NCBI GenBank assembly: GCA_965546615.1
Contig: CBEUVQ010000001.1
Coordinates: 1 to 64,000 of the forward strand
Length of the DNA: 64,000 bases
DNA from: CBEUVQ01 sp965546615
GTDB taxonomy: Bacteria > Bacillota > Desulfotomaculia > Desulfotomaculales > Desulfohalotomaculaceae
Direction of reading: 5' to 3'
Positions 17,399 to 26,477 of this stretch are shown here, in pieces. A program made the translations under genes and the position numbers. The notes beneath the pieces are model-generated. The model did no database searches and was not told the origin of the DNA. It saw only the letters and a program-made list of their open reading frames with translations. Each line of letters opens with the position of its first letter. The stretch's first letter is position 1.

Positions 17399-18738
17399 CT
17401 GGCGTCACCTCCCAGTACAGCTGTCAGCTGATCAATTTCCGCTTTGGTGCGTTTTTCAGTCACGCAAAACAGCATATGATTTTCCAGTTCGGGATAAAAT
17501 TTTGCTAAATCCAAACCGCCGATAATACCGTCATCCAACAGCTTGGCATTGATTTCCGACGGTGGTTGAGGAACTTTTACCACAAACTCTTTAAAGAAAG
17601 GTGCCTGCCATGCAGCACTATAACCCAATAGATTGGTAATTTCTTTATAAGCATAATGAGCTTTTTGCAGGCACTGTTCCGCAACCTGTCTAAAGCCTTG
17701 ACGACCCAACAAGCTTAAATGTACAGTAGCTGCCAGTGCGCACAGTGCTTGGTTGGAACAAATGTTAGAAGTTGCTTTTTCTCTTCTTATGTGCTGCTCT
17801 CTTGCCTGCAGTGTAAGCACAAACCCCCGACGCCCCTGGTTGTCTTTGGTTTGACCGACAATTCGACCGGGCATGCGGCGCAGCAATTTATCGGTACACG
17901 CCATGTAGCCGAGGTAAGGCCCGCCGTAAGACAGCGGAATTCCTAAACCTTGTCCGTCACCTACAACTATGTCCGCTCCGCAGCTGCCCGGTGTTTTTAA
18001 TACCCCTAAAGATACCGGATCACAAACCGCAACAAACAGCGATTTATTTCGATGCGCCATTTCGGCGGCAGCGGTTAAGTCTTCAACTACACCGAAAAAG
18101 TTCGGGTAAGCAATAATTACCGCCGCAGCATCTCCGGTCAGCTGCTTCTCCATTGCTTGAAAATCTGTGCGCCCCTCTTTTACCGGAATTTCTTCAACTT
18201 CCAGGCCATGACCGTCAGCATAAGTCCGCAGTACTTCCCGGTAGGCAGGGTGAACCGCCCGCGATACCAGCACCTTACTGCGCCTGGCTGCCGCCGAAGC
18301 CATCAAAGCTGCTTCAGCCATCGCAGACGCTCCGTCATACATCGAAGCGTTAGACACATCCATACCGGTTAACTCGCAGATCATTGTTTGATATTCAAAA
18401 ATTGACTGCAGCACCGCTTGGCTTATTTCCGGCTGGTAAGGAGTGTAAGCAGTATAATATTCCGCCCGCGCTAAAACATGTTTTACCGCACTGGGAATAT
18501 AATGATCATACGCACCAGCCCCCAGAAAACAAACATACTGATCAACTGTTTTGTTTGCAGCGGACAAAGACCCAAGATGCCGGGTCAATTCCAATTCAGA
18601 AAATGCTTTTGGTAAATTTAACGGTCTTTTTAGTTTTATTTCTTCCGGTATTTCGCTGAATAGTTCATCAACATTATTAATTTTTAGTGCAGCCAGCATT
18701 TGACTGCGTTCTTCAGCGGTGTGAGGAAAAAATTTCAT
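17395..18738 (-). CDS. gcvPA: Glycine dehydrogenase (decarboxylating) subunit 1
   Basis: N-terminal half of the P-protein of the glycine cleavage system, 447 residues. Recognisable: the start [30 protein letters not shown] near residue 72, [10 protein letters not shown] near residue 97, and [12 protein letters not shown] in the middle. It pairs with GcvPB to form the alpha2-beta2 enzyme. It starts at ATG 18738, sharing one base with the gcvH stop codon, and overlaps gcvPB at its end. Confidence 0.97.
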   Translation of the reverse strand: MKFFPHTAEERSQMLAALKINNVDELFSEIPEEIKLKRPLNLPKAFSELELTRHLGSLSAANKTVDQYVCFLGAGAYDHYIPSAVKHVLARAEYYTAYTPYQPEISQAVLQSIFEYQTMICELTGMDVSNASMYDGASAMAEAALMASAAARRSKVLVSRAVHPAYREVLRTYADGHGLEVEEIPVKEGRTDFQAMEKQLTGDAAAVIIAYPNFFGVVEDLTAAAEMAHRNKSLFVAVCDPVSLGVLKTPGSCGADIVVGDGQGLGIPLSYGGPYLGYMACTDKLLRRMPGRIVGQTKDNQGRRGFVLTLQAREQHIRREKATSNICSNQALCALAATVHLSLLGRQGFRQVAEQCLQKAHYAYKEITNLLGYSAAWQAPFFKEFVVKVPQPPSEINAKLLDDGIIGGLDLAKFYPELENHMLFCVTEKRTKAEIDQLTAVLGGDAR

Positions 18739-19127
18739 TAGGCATTCTCCTCTAAATAAGCTTTATACTCTTCGCCGGAAAGCAGTGAATCTGTTTGGGA
18801 TTCATCAGCAAGCTCAATTACCAGCATCCACCCCTTATCATAAGGATCTTCGTTAATCGTTTCCGGTGCATCCAGCAGAGCTTCATTTATCTCGACAACT
18901 TTACCGCCGACAGGAGTGTAAATATCAGATGCAGCTTTCACAGATTCCACTACACCGATTGCATCTCCCGTTTCAAAGGTGTCACCCACGTTCGGCAGCT
19001 CGACAAAAACAATATCTCCCAAAGATTCCTGAGCGTAATCGGTAATACCGACAACAGCACGACTGCCGTCAACACGCACCCACTCATGCTCTTTACTGTA
19101 CTTTAAATCAGCCGGTATTTTACTCAT
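18738..19127 (-). CDS. gcvH: Glycine cleavage system H protein
   Basis: 129-residue lipoyl carrier that shuttles the aminomethyl intermediate between P- and T-proteins. The lipoylated lysine is in GVVESVKAASDIYTP (about residue 63), and the N-terminus LKYSKEHEWVRVDG is typical. In Firmicutes gcvH is often elsewhere; here it lies inside the operon between gcvT and gcvPA. A GGAGGTAA site precedes ATG 19127. Confidence 0.97.
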   Translation of the reverse strand: MSKIPADLKYSKEHEWVRVDGSRAVVGITDYAQESLGDIVFVELPNVGDTFETGDAIGVVESVKAASDIYTPVGGKVVEINEALLDAPETINEDPYDKGWMLVIELADESQTDSLLSGEEYKAYLEENA

Positions 19128-19159
19128 TTTTATTACCTCCCATTTATTTTTATTTTTGT

Positions 19160-20257
19160 TTATTTTCTTTTATAAAAAGGTTTTGGTACAACCTTAGCTT
19201 TTACCGGTTTGCTGCGAATAATAATATCTAATTCTGTTCCTACCGATGCATATTCCGGTTTGACATAAGCCAGTGCCAAGTTGGCATTAAGTGTGGGAGC
19301 AAAACTTCCCGATGTAACCCAACCAATTTCTTCTCCGTTAACCTGCACTTTGTATTCCGCCCGCGGTATCCCCCGTTCAAGCATTTCTAAACCCACTAAT
19401 TTATGACTGACACCCTGTTGTTTTATTTCTAACAGCGCTTGTTTGCCGATAAAATCTTCTTTATCCAATTTAACCGTCCATCCCAAACCGGCCATCAGCG
19501 GGTTGACGTTTTCAGTCAGCTCGTGTCCGTACAACGCCAGGGCAGCTTCAAAGCGCAGTGTATCTCTTGCCCCTAAGCCGGCAGGCACTAACCCGTCAGG
19601 TTTACCGGCTTCTAATAATGCCGACCACAATTTTTCTGCCTCCTCAGGATGGCAGTACAATTCAAAACCGTCTTCCCCGGTATAGCCGGTGCGTGAAACT
19701 AAACAGGGCACCCCGGATACCGCCCCCATCGCAAAATGATAGTACTTAACGGTGCTTAAATCTAACGCTGTTAAACCCTGCAGGATTTTTTGTGCCAACG
19801 GGCCTTGCAGAGCCAGCAGCGCATAATCGTCGGATTTATCCGCTATCCCAACGCCTTCCGTTAAGTGCTTTTTCATCCAGGCAAAATCTTTGTCTTTATT
19901 CGATGCGTTTACCACCAGCAGGTAGCGGTTTACACCCAGATAATAAATCAGCAGGTCATCTACTGTGCCGCCGTCTTCCATAATCATCGGTGAGTACATC
20001 GCCCGCCCAACGTCCAGCTTACTGACATCATTGGTAACTAAATGCTGCAGAAAGTTTAATGCTCCGTGGCCGTCAACCAAAATTTCTCCCATATGGGAAA
20101 CATCAAACAAACCGGCAGCTTCCCGTACCGCCTGGTGCTCCTTAATAATGCTTTGATACTGAACCGGCATTTCCCACCCGCCAAATTCAACCATTTTAGC
20201 CCCCAGTTGAACATGTGCATGGTAAAGAGGCGTTCGTTTTAATTCGCTCAATTGCAT
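19160..20257 (-). CDS. gcvT: Aminomethyltransferase (glycine cleavage T protein)
   Basis: Tetrahydrofolate-dependent T-protein that releases ammonia from the aminomethyl group on GcvH and forms methylene-THF. 365 residues; the markers are GLFDVSHMGEI near residue 50, TNDVSKL, YTGEDGFELY near residue 193, and C-terminal GWVTSGSFAPTL. First gene of the operon behind the glycine riboswitch. The ATG at 20257 is only about 2 bases from GGAGG, whereas TTG at 20251 has 8 bases of spacing, so the actual start may be two codons later. Confidence 0.97.
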   Translation of the reverse strand: MQLSELKRTPLYHAHVQLGAKMVEFGGWEMPVQYQSIIKEHQAVREAAGLFDVSHMGEILVDGHGALNFLQHLVTNDVSKLDVGRAMYSPMIMEDGGTVDDLLIYYLGVNRYLLVVNASNKDKDFAWMKKHLTEGVGIADKSDDYALLALQGPLAQKILQGLTALDLSTVKYYHFAMGAVSGVPCLVSRTGYTGEDGFELYCHPEEAEKLWSALLEAGKPDGLVPAGLGARDTLRFEAALALYGHELTENVNPLMAGLGWTVKLDKEDFIGKQALLEIKQQGVSHKLVGLEMLERGIPRAEYKVQVNGEEIGWVTSGSFAPTLNANLALAYVKPEYASVGTELDIIIRSKPVKAKVVPKPFYKRK

Positions 20258-20290
20258 TACCTCCGCTCATTATCACTGTTTATTTTGTAT

Positions 20291-20330
20291 AAAAAAAAGA
20301 CAGAAAAAACCTAACGCTGTTTTCTCTGTC
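20291..20330 (-). terminator. Riboswitch expression-platform terminator
   Basis: Stem GACAGAAAAAA (20299-20309) with TTTTCTCTGTC (20320-20330), followed on the minus strand by eight T. The stem uses the 3' end of the second glycine aptamer, so aptamer folding should compete with it: glycine binding would allow read-through into gcvT. Confidence 0.75.
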
Positions 20331-20512
20331 CTGTTTACCTGAGAGATTTACCTCTTTTAGAGGTTTCCCCTTTGGTGTCCGGTCGGATCTCTCCAGAGTT
20401 TCGTCAAGCAACAGTCATTTTGCCTGAGAGTTTCAGTCATCGCCCAGCCGCGACTGACCTTGCTCCTTCGGCGCCCGGTAATTCCGGAGCTCTCCTGCCG
20501 CTTTCATCCGCA
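20322..20512 (-). ncRNA. Tandem glycine riboswitch
   Basis: Two consecutive glycine aptamers upstream of gcvT. On the minus strand the first shows GGAGAGC, GCCGAAGGAGCAA and CTCTCAGGCAAAATGAC. After a short linker the second shows GGAGAGATCC, CACCAAAGGGG and CTCTCAGGTAAACAGGAC. These are the conserved core segments of the glycine class. Known family behaviour is cooperative glycine sensing that turns on glycine cleavage genes; the adjoining terminator fits an ON switch. Confidence 0.95.
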
Positions 20513-20688
20513 GTATGAAATTATTTTTTTGATTTCGCCATTTGAAATTATAATCCTGCCGAAATTGATAAAAAATTTAGTTAATTTATGCACAAGCGGC
20601 AGTTTACTTTAATACTAATATTTTATTTGCATCTGTCTATAATATAACTTGAAAGCTATCTAAATCATATAAAACAGAAGGTGAGAGA

Positions 20689-20913
20689 ATGAAACGTATA
20701 AGCCAACGCAAAAAAACAAAAAAACCAAAACAGCCGACCAAAGAAGATTTGTTGAGAATGGAAGTTGCTGAAGAATTGGGTTACGGAGATAAAATCCGCA
20801 ATTATGGCTGGGGTGCACTTAATGCCAAAGAAGCGGGTAGAATCGGCGGCATTATTACCCAAAGAATTAAAAAAGGAATTATCACCGACTACAAAGCCAA
20901 AAACCCGTCATAA
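20689..20913 (+). CDS. SspF-like alpha/beta-type small acid-soluble spore protein
   Basis: 74-residue basic protein. After a lysine-rich start, the segment RMEVAEELGYGDKIRNYGWG followed by ALNAKEAGRIGGIITQRI matches the plan of alpha/beta SASPs and especially SspF (ELA-DLGF-D-V-N-GWGEI-ARDAG). Such proteins bind and protect DNA in the dormant spore and are made in the forespore under sigma-G or sigma-F. AAGGTGAG precedes ATG 20689. I could not assign a convincing sigma-G promoter in the upstream 170 bases. This is the main direct evidence for a spore former. Confidence 0.82.
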   Translation: MKRISQRKKTKKPKQPTKEDLLRMEVAEELGYGDKIRNYGWGALNAKEAGRIGGIITQRIKKGIITDYKAKNPS

Positions 20914-20915
20914 CA

Positions 20916-21197
20916 TTAACCCTTTTTAGGAAACTGAATAATTTTACCCGGTTTCTGGCTCTCTCTTTTTTCTTTTACCGGGGCTGAACAGGAGGTACAT
21001 CCTCCGCAGCCCGTCCCTTCAATATCCAAAAGGTCAGCTTCCAACAATTCGGTTAAAATTCTGTTTGCCATTTCAATCGGGCCGCTGTTGTATGTAAAAG
21101 AACGGTCAATGTGCCGCAGCAGAGAAATAAGCAGGCTCTGCATTTGCTCATTACTCAGTTTGGATATTTTATCCGGATAAATCGTGCATCTAAGCAT
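20916..21197 (-). CDS. Uncharacterised 93-residue protein with CxxC motif
   Basis: Unrecognised cytoplasmic protein. The middle is helical and basic (LSNEQMQSLLISLLRHIDRS), and the C-terminal part has the motif TGCGGCTSCSAP, with three cysteines that could bind metal or take part in redox chemistry, before a lysine-rich tail. ATG 21197 has GGAGG 7 bases upstream; the upstream in-frame ATG at 21242 lacks one. It is convergent with the spore protein gene, the stop codons being only a few bases apart. Confidence 0.65.
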   Translation of the reverse strand: MLRCTIYPDKISKLSNEQMQSLLISLLRHIDRSFTYNSGPIEMANRILTELLEADLLDIEGTGCGGCTSCSAPVKEKRESQKPGKIIQFPKKG

Positions 21198-21597
21198 TTT
21201 ATCGCCTCCATTCAAACCTAATTTTACCATAATCAAATTCAAACGAACAACCGCTAATACAATCAGAAGAAACTAATTTTTTTCTGCACAAGAATGTTAA
21301 ATTTTTGTTAATTTTCATTAATTATTTATTGACAAAACTGCTTAAACTGACACTGTGCCGTTAAAATTATTATTTAAAAGCCGTTTTAAAAAAGGCTTAA
21401 ATCCTAATATTTTTAAGCAGTAGCAGAATAAAAGCAATTTTTCTTTCCCCTTGCAAAACAGTGCTGAGTGGAAATATTGAACCTGTGAATTTAGAAACAA
21501 CCGTTTAAGCGAGTAATATGCCGTTAGGCTGCAAATACTTGCATTATTTTTAGTACAAGATTTATAATGAGGTTAGTGATGAAGGAGGGATGGCCAG
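21198..21597. other. AT-rich 400-base intergenic region
   Basis: Shared upstream region of two divergent small genes. I see the promoter at 21539-21568, a small hairpin-like AAGCC/GGCTT pair near 21380-21400, and otherwise AT-rich sequence. I recognise no riboswitch or known small RNA. Confidence 0.5.
21539..21568 (+). promoter_or_regulatory. Sigma-A type promoter of the 61-residue ORF
   Basis: TTGCAT (21539-21544) and a perfect TATAAT (21563-21568) with an 18-base spacer. The ribosome binding site AAGGAGGG follows about 15 bases after the expected start. Confidence 0.7.
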
Positions 21598-21783
21598 ATG
21601 AAGCGGAGCAATGTTCTAATTTTTCCTGGCCGGCCACTTCAAAAAGTGACCGCAAAAGAGGAAAAAGCTGTACTACTTCATGAAAAAATTAAAGCAAAAT
21701 TGCTATATTTAACTAAAGAATTTGGACCGATTGCGCTGTACACAGCAGTTTGGGTGATTATGATCATTGCAGCCAACAGCTGA
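21598..21783 (+). CDS. Small single-pass membrane protein (61 residues)
   Basis: Unrecognised protein with a basic, charged N-terminal half (KVTAKEEKAVLLHEKIKAKL) and a C-terminal hydrophobic helix (about residues 43-59, IALYTAVWVIMIIA). It has a promoter, an AAGGAGGG ribosome binding site 9 bases before the ATG, and its own terminator, so it is very likely expressed as a single-gene unit. Function unknown. Confidence 0.7.
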   Translation: MKRSNVLIFPGRPLQKVTAKEEKAVLLHEKIKAKLLYLTKEFGPIALYTAVWVIMIIAANS

Positions 21784-21816
21784 AGCACCTAAAAAAACTT
21801 CCCCCAAATATTTGAT

Positions 21817-21846
21817 AAACCGCCTAAAAAGGGCGGTTTTTTCTTT
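21817..21846 (+). terminator. Terminator of the 61-residue ORF
   Basis: 8-bp stem AAACCGCC/GGCGGTTT (21817-21824 with 21832-21839) followed by a T run with one C. Confidence 0.9.
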
Positions 21847-21891
21847 TAATAAGAATTAAGCAGCGGGACGACCATAAGCGCCCCGCTGCTT
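21845..21891 (-). terminator. Probable terminator of ileS
   Basis: 10-bp perfect stem (21858-21867 with 21882-21891) followed on the minus strand by AATTCTTATT, about 20 bases beyond the ileS stop. Confidence 0.65.
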
Positions 21892-21912
21892 ATATCTTAA
21901 ACGGGTAATTTT

Positions 21913-24696
21913 TTAGAGCATTTCCAGCACTGAAGCACAGCGCGGACACAAAGTGGGATGTTCAGCGTTTTTACCTACTTCTTCATGATACATCCAGCAG
22001 CGTTCACATTTTTCACCAACTGCTTTTTCCACTTTTACTGCCAGTTCCGGGACTGTTTCAGCGGCTGATACATCATCGTTTTTGCCCTGATGCAGATAAG
22101 CCTGAGAAGTAATAAACAGCACTGCCAATTCCTTTTCCATCGGCTGCAGAAAATCGTATAATTCACCTTCCGCATAAAGGTGCACCGCTGCCTCCAGTGA
22201 GTTGCCGATAAACTTCTCTTTGCGGGCATTTTCTAAGCTCTTCAGCACTTCGGCACGCACCTGCATCAAGCGATCCCATTTCTGCTCCAAATCCACATCC
22301 AAGTATTCTTCATTTACTTTCGGCATATCCAGCAGCTGCACACTGACCGGACTGCCTTCCGGCTTAGGCATATACCGCCAAATTTCTTCGGTAGTAAATG
22401 CCAGCACCGGCGTCAGCAGCCGCACCAGCGCATCTAAAACCTGATACATAACCGTTTGGGCCGAGCGGCGTTCTTTAGATTTCGGCGGCATGGTGTACAA
22501 ACGGTCTTTAATGATGTCTAAGTAGCGGGCACTCATATCCAGCACGCAGAAATTGTGGACTGCGTGGTAAACGACATGGAATTCATAATTATCATAGGCT
22601 TTTAACACCCGGTCGATCAATCTCTGCAATCTCAACAGCGCCCACCGGTCAATCTCGCTTAATTCCTGATACGGCAGGCTTTCTTTTGCCGGATCGAATT
22701 CATTTAAGTTGCCCAGCAGAAAACGTGCAGTGTTTCTGATTTTGCGGTATGCTTCCGACATCTGTTTTAAAATATTTGGTGATACCGCCAAATCACTGCG
22801 GTATTCCGCTGAAGACACCCACAGCCTTAAAATATCCGCACCCATCTGCTTAATAATTTTCAGCGGGTCAACGACATTACCCAAGGATTTGGACATTTTA
22901 CGTCCTTTTTCATCAACAGTAAAGCCGTGGGTAAGCACCGCTTTGTACGGCGGCTCGCCGGTGACAGCAACAGCAGTTGAAAGCGAAGAGTTAAACCAAC
23001 CCCGGTGCTGGTCGCTGCCTTCAAGGTAGAGATCTGCAGGCCAGCGCAAATCCGGCCACAATTCGGGCTGCTTGAGCACACCTACATGGCTGCTGCCGGA
23101 ATCAAACCAAACGTCCATAATATCGGTTTCTTTTTTAAACTTGGTGCCGCCGCATTCACTGCAGGCAGCTCCTTCAGGCAGCAGCTCCTGCACATCTTTG
23201 GCAAACCAAGCATCAGAACCGTGTTCTGCAAAAATCTTTTCTAAATGAGCAATGGTTTCTTCATTAATAAGTTCTTTGCCGCAGTCTTCGCAGTAGAAAA
23301 TGGGAATTGGTACGCCCCAAGTGCGCTGGCGGGAAATACACCAATCACCGCGGCCTTCCACCATGTTGTAAATGCGGTCTTCACCCCAGGCAGGAATCCA
23401 TCTCACTTTATTGCGGATGGCATCCAGCGCCTGCTGGCGGAAACCTTCCACCGAAGCAAACCACTGCTCAGTGGCCCGGAAAAATACCGGCTTTTTACAC
23501 CGCCAGCAGTGCGGGTAAGAGTGCTGAATTTTATCAGCATGCACCAGGCTGCCTTGTGCCTGCAGTTCCTCAATAACCTGTTCATTGGCATCCCAAATTT
23601 TTAAACCTGCAAATTTGCCCGCTTCGGCAGTAAACACACCGCGATTATTTACCGGGGAAATTACCGGCAGATCATAGATTTTTCCTACTTGAAAGTCATC
23701 TTCCCCATGACCGGGAGCGGTGTGGACACAGCCGGTGCCGGCGTCGGTAGTAACATGTTCCCCTAAAATCAGCAGTGAATCGCGTTCAATGAACGGATGA
23801 CTGCAAACCACCCTTTCCAGCTGTTTTCCTTGAAGTTCTTTTAAAATTTGCGGGTTTTCCAGCCCGGTCGCCTGCACATAGCTTTCCAACAGCTCTTTTG
23901 CCAGCAGATGCTTTTCGCTGCCAAACTGCACCAGTACATATTCCAATTCCGGGTGCAGTGCAATGGCTACGTTGGCCGGAATGGTCCACGGTGTTGTGGT
24001 CCAGATTACCACATAGGTATTTTCCTCCGGCAGTAAACCTCTGCCGTCTTTCACCGGGAATTTTACATAAATAGACGGCGAAACCTTGTCGTGATATTCC
24101 ACTTCCGCTTCTGCCAGCGCGGTTTCACAAGTGCCGCACCAATATACAGGTTTTAATCCTTTATAAATGTAACCCTTTTTGGCCATCTCTCCAAAAACAC
24201 GAATTTGTTTTGCTTCAAATTCAGGAATCAAAGTAAGATAAGGGTTTTCCCAATCACCGCGCACACCTAAGCGTTTGAACTCATCTTTTTGAATGTCAAC
24301 AAATTTTAAAGCATATTCTTTGCATTGTTTTCTAAATTCCAGCGGATCGACTTCATGACGGTTAATTTTTAAATTTTTAATCGCCTGCTGCTCAATCGGC
24401 AGGCCGTGAGTATCCCAACCGGGAACATAAGGCGCATCATAACCGGCCATTGAACGGTATTTGACAATAATATCTTTTAACACTTTGTTTAAAACGTGCC
24501 CCATGTGTATGTGTCCATTGGCATAAGGAGGCCCGTCATGCAAAATAAATTTGGGACGTCCGCTGTTTTTATTCTGCACCTGATGATAAATGTCAATTTC
24601 TTCCCACCATTTCAATGTTTCCGGCTCTCTTTGCGGCAGATTGCCCCGCATGGGAAAATCGGTTTTCGGTAGGTTTAGCGTTTTACCGTAATCCAT
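21913..24696 (-). CDS. ileS: Isoleucyl-tRNA synthetase
   Basis: Class I aminoacyl-tRNA synthetase charging tRNA-Ile, with an editing domain against valine. 927 residues. HIGH box as HMGH in [12 protein letters not shown] (about residue 62), editing-domain motif [16 protein letters not shown] (about 323), KMSKS in [10 protein letters not shown] (about 595), and a C-terminal zinc finger [11 protein letters not shown]...CPRC. These mark a bacterial type IleRS. ATG 24696 follows GAGGTGG; an open extension to 24795 lies in the T-box leader and is not coding. It is controlled by the T-box upstream. Confidence 0.98.
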   Translation of the reverse strand: MDYGKTLNLPKTDFPMRGNLPQREPETLKWWEEIDIYHQVQNKNSGRPKFILHDGPPYANGHIHMGHVLNKVLKDIIVKYRSMAGYDAPYVPGWDTHGLPIEQQAIKNLKINRHEVDPLEFRKQCKEYALKFVDIQKDEFKRLGVRGDWENPYLTLIPEFEAKQIRVFGEMAKKGYIYKGLKPVYWCGTCETALAEAEVEYHDKVSPSIYVKFPVKDGRGLLPEENTYVVIWTTTPWTIPANVAIALHPELEYVLVQFGSEKHLLAKELLESYVQATGLENPQILKELQGKQLERVVCSHPFIERDSLLILGEHVTTDAGTGCVHTAPGHGEDDFQVGKIYDLPVISPVNNRGVFTAEAGKFAGLKIWDANEQVIEELQAQGSLVHADKIQHSYPHCWRCKKPVFFRATEQWFASVEGFRQQALDAIRNKVRWIPAWGEDRIYNMVEGRGDWCISRQRTWGVPIPIFYCEDCGKELINEETIAHLEKIFAEHGSDAWFAKDVQELLPEGAACSECGGTKFKKETDIMDVWFDSGSSHVGVLKQPELWPDLRWPADLYLEGSDQHRGWFNSSLSTAVAVTGEPPYKAVLTHGFTVDEKGRKMSKSLGNVVDPLKIIKQMGADILRLWVSSAEYRSDLAVSPNILKQMSEAYRKIRNTARFLLGNLNEFDPAKESLPYQELSEIDRWALLRLQRLIDRVLKAYDNYEFHVVYHAVHNFCVLDMSARYLDIIKDRLYTMPPKSKERRSAQTVMYQVLDALVRLLTPVLAFTTEEIWRYMPKPEGSPVSVQLLDMPKVNEEYLDVDLEQKWDRLMQVRAEVLKSLENARKEKFIGNSLEAAVHLYAEGELYDFLQPMEKELAVLFITSQAYLHQGKNDDVSAAETVPELAVKVEKAVGEKCERCWMYHEEVGKNAEHPTLCPRCASVLEML

Positions 24697-25000
24697 AACA
24701 AAATTCCACCTCTTTATAATAGTGCTGGAAAAATAAAAAAACCGCCCCTCAAGGGACGGATTGTTTCCGCGGTACCACCCTTGTGAAACAAACAAAATTT
24801 GTTTGTATCACTCTGCACCGTTAACGTCGGCGTAACCGTCAGCGGCCTACTTGCCGATTTTGTCAGCGTTCGACCGTGAACCTCCCGGATGATTTTCAAC
24901 AGTGTTCATGTACCTGGCTTCCACCGTTACCAAGCTCGCTGAAACATTATACACCGTTTACTGTTCCGTTCACAGGCGTTAAAGCATATATAAAATTAAC
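24697..25000 (-). ncRNA. T-box leader of ileS (Ile, specifier AUC)
   Basis: tRNA-sensing leader RNA. The antiterminator T-box sequence AAGGGTGGTACCGCGG is at 24767-24782 on the minus strand. It is followed by a terminator hairpin with G-U pair (24742-24748 with 24753-24759) and seven T. Stem I contains GCGAGC and GGTGGAAGCC, then GAAA-ATC-ATCCGGGAG. By comparison with the layout of the glycine T-box, ATC at 24891-24893 is the specifier, as expected for Ile. Uncharged tRNA-Ile should permit read-through. Confidence 0.94.
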
Positions 25001-25006
25001 TACTAT

Positions 25007-25035
25007 ATTATACAAAAACGACATATATCGGTCAA
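25007..25035 (-). promoter_or_regulatory. Promoter of the ileS T-box transcript
   Basis: TTGACC (25030-25035) and TATAAT (25007-25012) on the minus strand with a 17-base spacer; start expected near 25000. Confidence 0.85.
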
Positions 25036-25075
25036 CTTTTTGCAAAATATTTTGGTTATTAGCAAACAAAGTGTT

Positions 25076-25465
25076 TTACTGATACTTTTTAGCAACTAAA
25101 AATTCAACAAAAGGTAATGTTATCATCGCCAAGCCTAATACAAGCAATAAAAAAACGTTGATTGTACCGTTTACTGCTTTGTCCGCAGCCACAGCAAGCA
25201 AAATAACGAACAGCAGCACAAAGTAACTTATTTTCGAACTTTCCTCGGTAATTTTTTGTCCAAGCTCCTCTTCTTGTAATATTCCGTCCTGTTCTTCTTT
25301 ATTCCCCCAGGTAACTGCAGAAAAAAACATCATCAACAGCCCGCCAATGGTTATAACTTCATTGAAGCCAACCTCTTTTCCGGCAGCAATTTTAAAAACC
25401 GACCAACCTATTACAATCAAAGCGGCAGAGCCAATTATAACTGCACCTGTTTTCCGGGTACTCAT
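25076..25465 (-). CDS. Four-helix membrane protein paired with XRE regulator
   Basis: 129-residue protein with about four hydrophobic helices in two pairs (about residues 8-25, 38-52, 79-94 and 100-121) separated by an acidic cytoplasmic stretch ([14 protein letters not shown]). Not recognised beyond similarity in plan to small membrane proteins encoded beside YozG-type regulators. It overlaps the regulator gene by 4 bases (ATGA), so both are one transcription and translation unit. A role as membrane partner or regulated target of the regulator is inference. Confidence 0.75.
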   Translation of the reverse strand: MSTRKTGAVIIGSAALIVIGWSVFKIAAGKEVGFNEVITIGGLLMMFFSAVTWGNKEEQDGILQEEELGQKITEESSKISYFVLLFVILLAVAADKAVNGTINVFLLLVLGLAMITLPFVEFLVAKKYQ

Positions 25466-25668
25466 TTTTTCACCCCTTCCTCATGCAAAAACAAATCGTC
25501 AACTTTAACATTTAAAGTCTTTGCAATATTAAAAGCTAATTTTAAACTTGGGTCATACTTGTTATTTTCTATGGCATTAACAGTTTGTCTGCTTACATTG
25601 CATAAAGCTGCTAATTCCCCTTGAGAAATACCTTTCTTCTCTCGATATTCTTTTATTCTGTTCTGCAT
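25462..25668 (-). CDS. XRE family transcriptional regulator (YozG-like)
   Basis: 68-residue DNA-binding protein consisting almost only of a Cro/C1 helix-turn-helix: [20 protein letters not shown] then [23 protein letters not shown] 25668 follows AAGGTG at 8 bases; the upstream codons to 25758 would run through the promoter and are rejected. The promoter region carries a perfect dyad, a likely autoregulatory operator. The gene is divergent from the nitroreductase gene and coupled to the membrane protein gene. Confidence 0.9.
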   Translation of the reverse strand: MQNRIKEYREKKGISQGELAALCNVSRQTVNAIENNKYDPSLKLAFNIAKTLNVKVDDLFLHEEGVKK

Positions 25669-25694
25669 ACAAACAGCACCTTGGAATACGAATT

Positions 25695-25754
25695 GGTGTA
25701 AAATAAGTTTTACACCGGCATGATAATTATAAAAAAGACCACATCCGGTGTCAA
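25695..25754 (-). promoter_or_regulatory. Consensus promoter and operator dyad of the XRE operon
   Basis: TTGACA (25749-25754) and TATAAT (25726-25731) on the minus strand, 17-base spacer: a full consensus sigma-A promoter. Just downstream of the expected start lies a perfect 9-bp inverted repeat GGTGTAAAA-4-TTTTACACC (25695-25716). A related half-site GGTGTCAAA overlaps the -35 box (25747-25755). Confidence 0.8.
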
Positions 25755-25891
25755 ACATTTTTTACATTTTTACATTTTTCATCTTTTTCAAGAGTACGGT
25801 TATCCCCGAACTGTTGGGATTAATTCTGCATATCGAGGAGGATTCGGTTAAAAAATATTTAAGTGATATAAATAAGGAGGGGATAAATTCA

Positions 25892-26392
25892 ATGGACATT
25901 ATTCTTTCGCGGCGCAGCATACGTAAATACACATCGCAGCCGGTGTCTGATGAGCTGATTAAAGAAATTTTAGAAGCCGCAATGGCAGCCCCGTCTGCCG
26001 GAAATGAACAGCCTTGGCACTTTATAGTGATTAAAGACCGGGCGATTCTTGATGAAATACCCAAAATTCACCAATACACTCATATGTTAAAAGAGGCTCC
26101 GGCAGCAATTTTAGTTTGTGGTGATGAACGTTTGGAAAGATTTAAAGGCTTTTGGGTGCAGGATTGTTCCGCAGCCACCCAAAACATTCTGCTGGCCTGC
26201 CAAGCCAAGGGCTTAGGTTCAGTGTGGTGCGGCATTTACCCCGTTGCTGAACGGGTACAAGCTTTTCAAAAGCTGTTAGGAATACCGGCGGAGGTCAAGC
26301 CTTTTTCATTGGTTGCACTGGGCTACCCGGCAGAAGAAAAAGAGCCGGCCAACCGCTACAATGAAGAGCGGGTACATTACAACAAATGGTAA
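25892..26392 (+). CDS. Nitroreductase family flavoprotein
   Basis: FMN-dependent NAD(P)H oxidoreductase of 166 residues. The family start MDIILSRRSIRKY supplies the FMN-phosphate-binding RRSIR, followed by AAMAAPSAGNEQPWHF (about residue 30) and C-terminal VALGYPAEEKEP. The typical substrates are nitroaromatics, quinones or flavins; the physiological one is unknown. ATG 25892 follows AAGGAGGGG at about 9 bases; an open extension to 25748 lacks signals and crosses the divergent promoter. It is a single gene. Confidence 0.9.
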   Translation: MDIILSRRSIRKYTSQPVSDELIKEILEAAMAAPSAGNEQPWHFIVIKDRAILDEIPKIHQYTHMLKEAPAAILVCGDERLERFKGFWVQDCSAATQNILLACQAKGLGSVWCGIYPVAERVQAFQKLLGIPAEVKPFSLVALGYPAEEKEPANRYNEERVHYNKW

Positions 26393-26442
26393 TCAGGTGG
26401 CGGTGTGAAATGTGTATGCACAGCCAAAAAAATCACTAAAAG

Positions 26443-26472
26443 CAAGAAGAGGCGCAATGGCGCCTCTTCTTG
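26443..26472. terminator. Strong terminator between nitroreductase and ferritin-like genes
   Basis: 13-bp perfect stem (26443-26455 with 26460-26472), loop of four bases. On the minus strand it is followed by CTTTTAGTGATTTTTTT; on the plus strand by GGGGTTTTA. It probably serves both convergent genes. Confidence 0.85.
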
Positions 26473-26477
26473 GGGTT

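Noticed and set aside
24697..24795. In-frame extension of ileS upstream of ATG 24696
   Set aside because: It is the T-box antiterminator/terminator region; the ribosome binding site and the family start agree with 24696.
25748..25891. N-terminal extension of the nitroreductase
   Set aside because: It has no ribosome binding site and runs from the divergent XRE promoter; the conserved protein starts at 25892.
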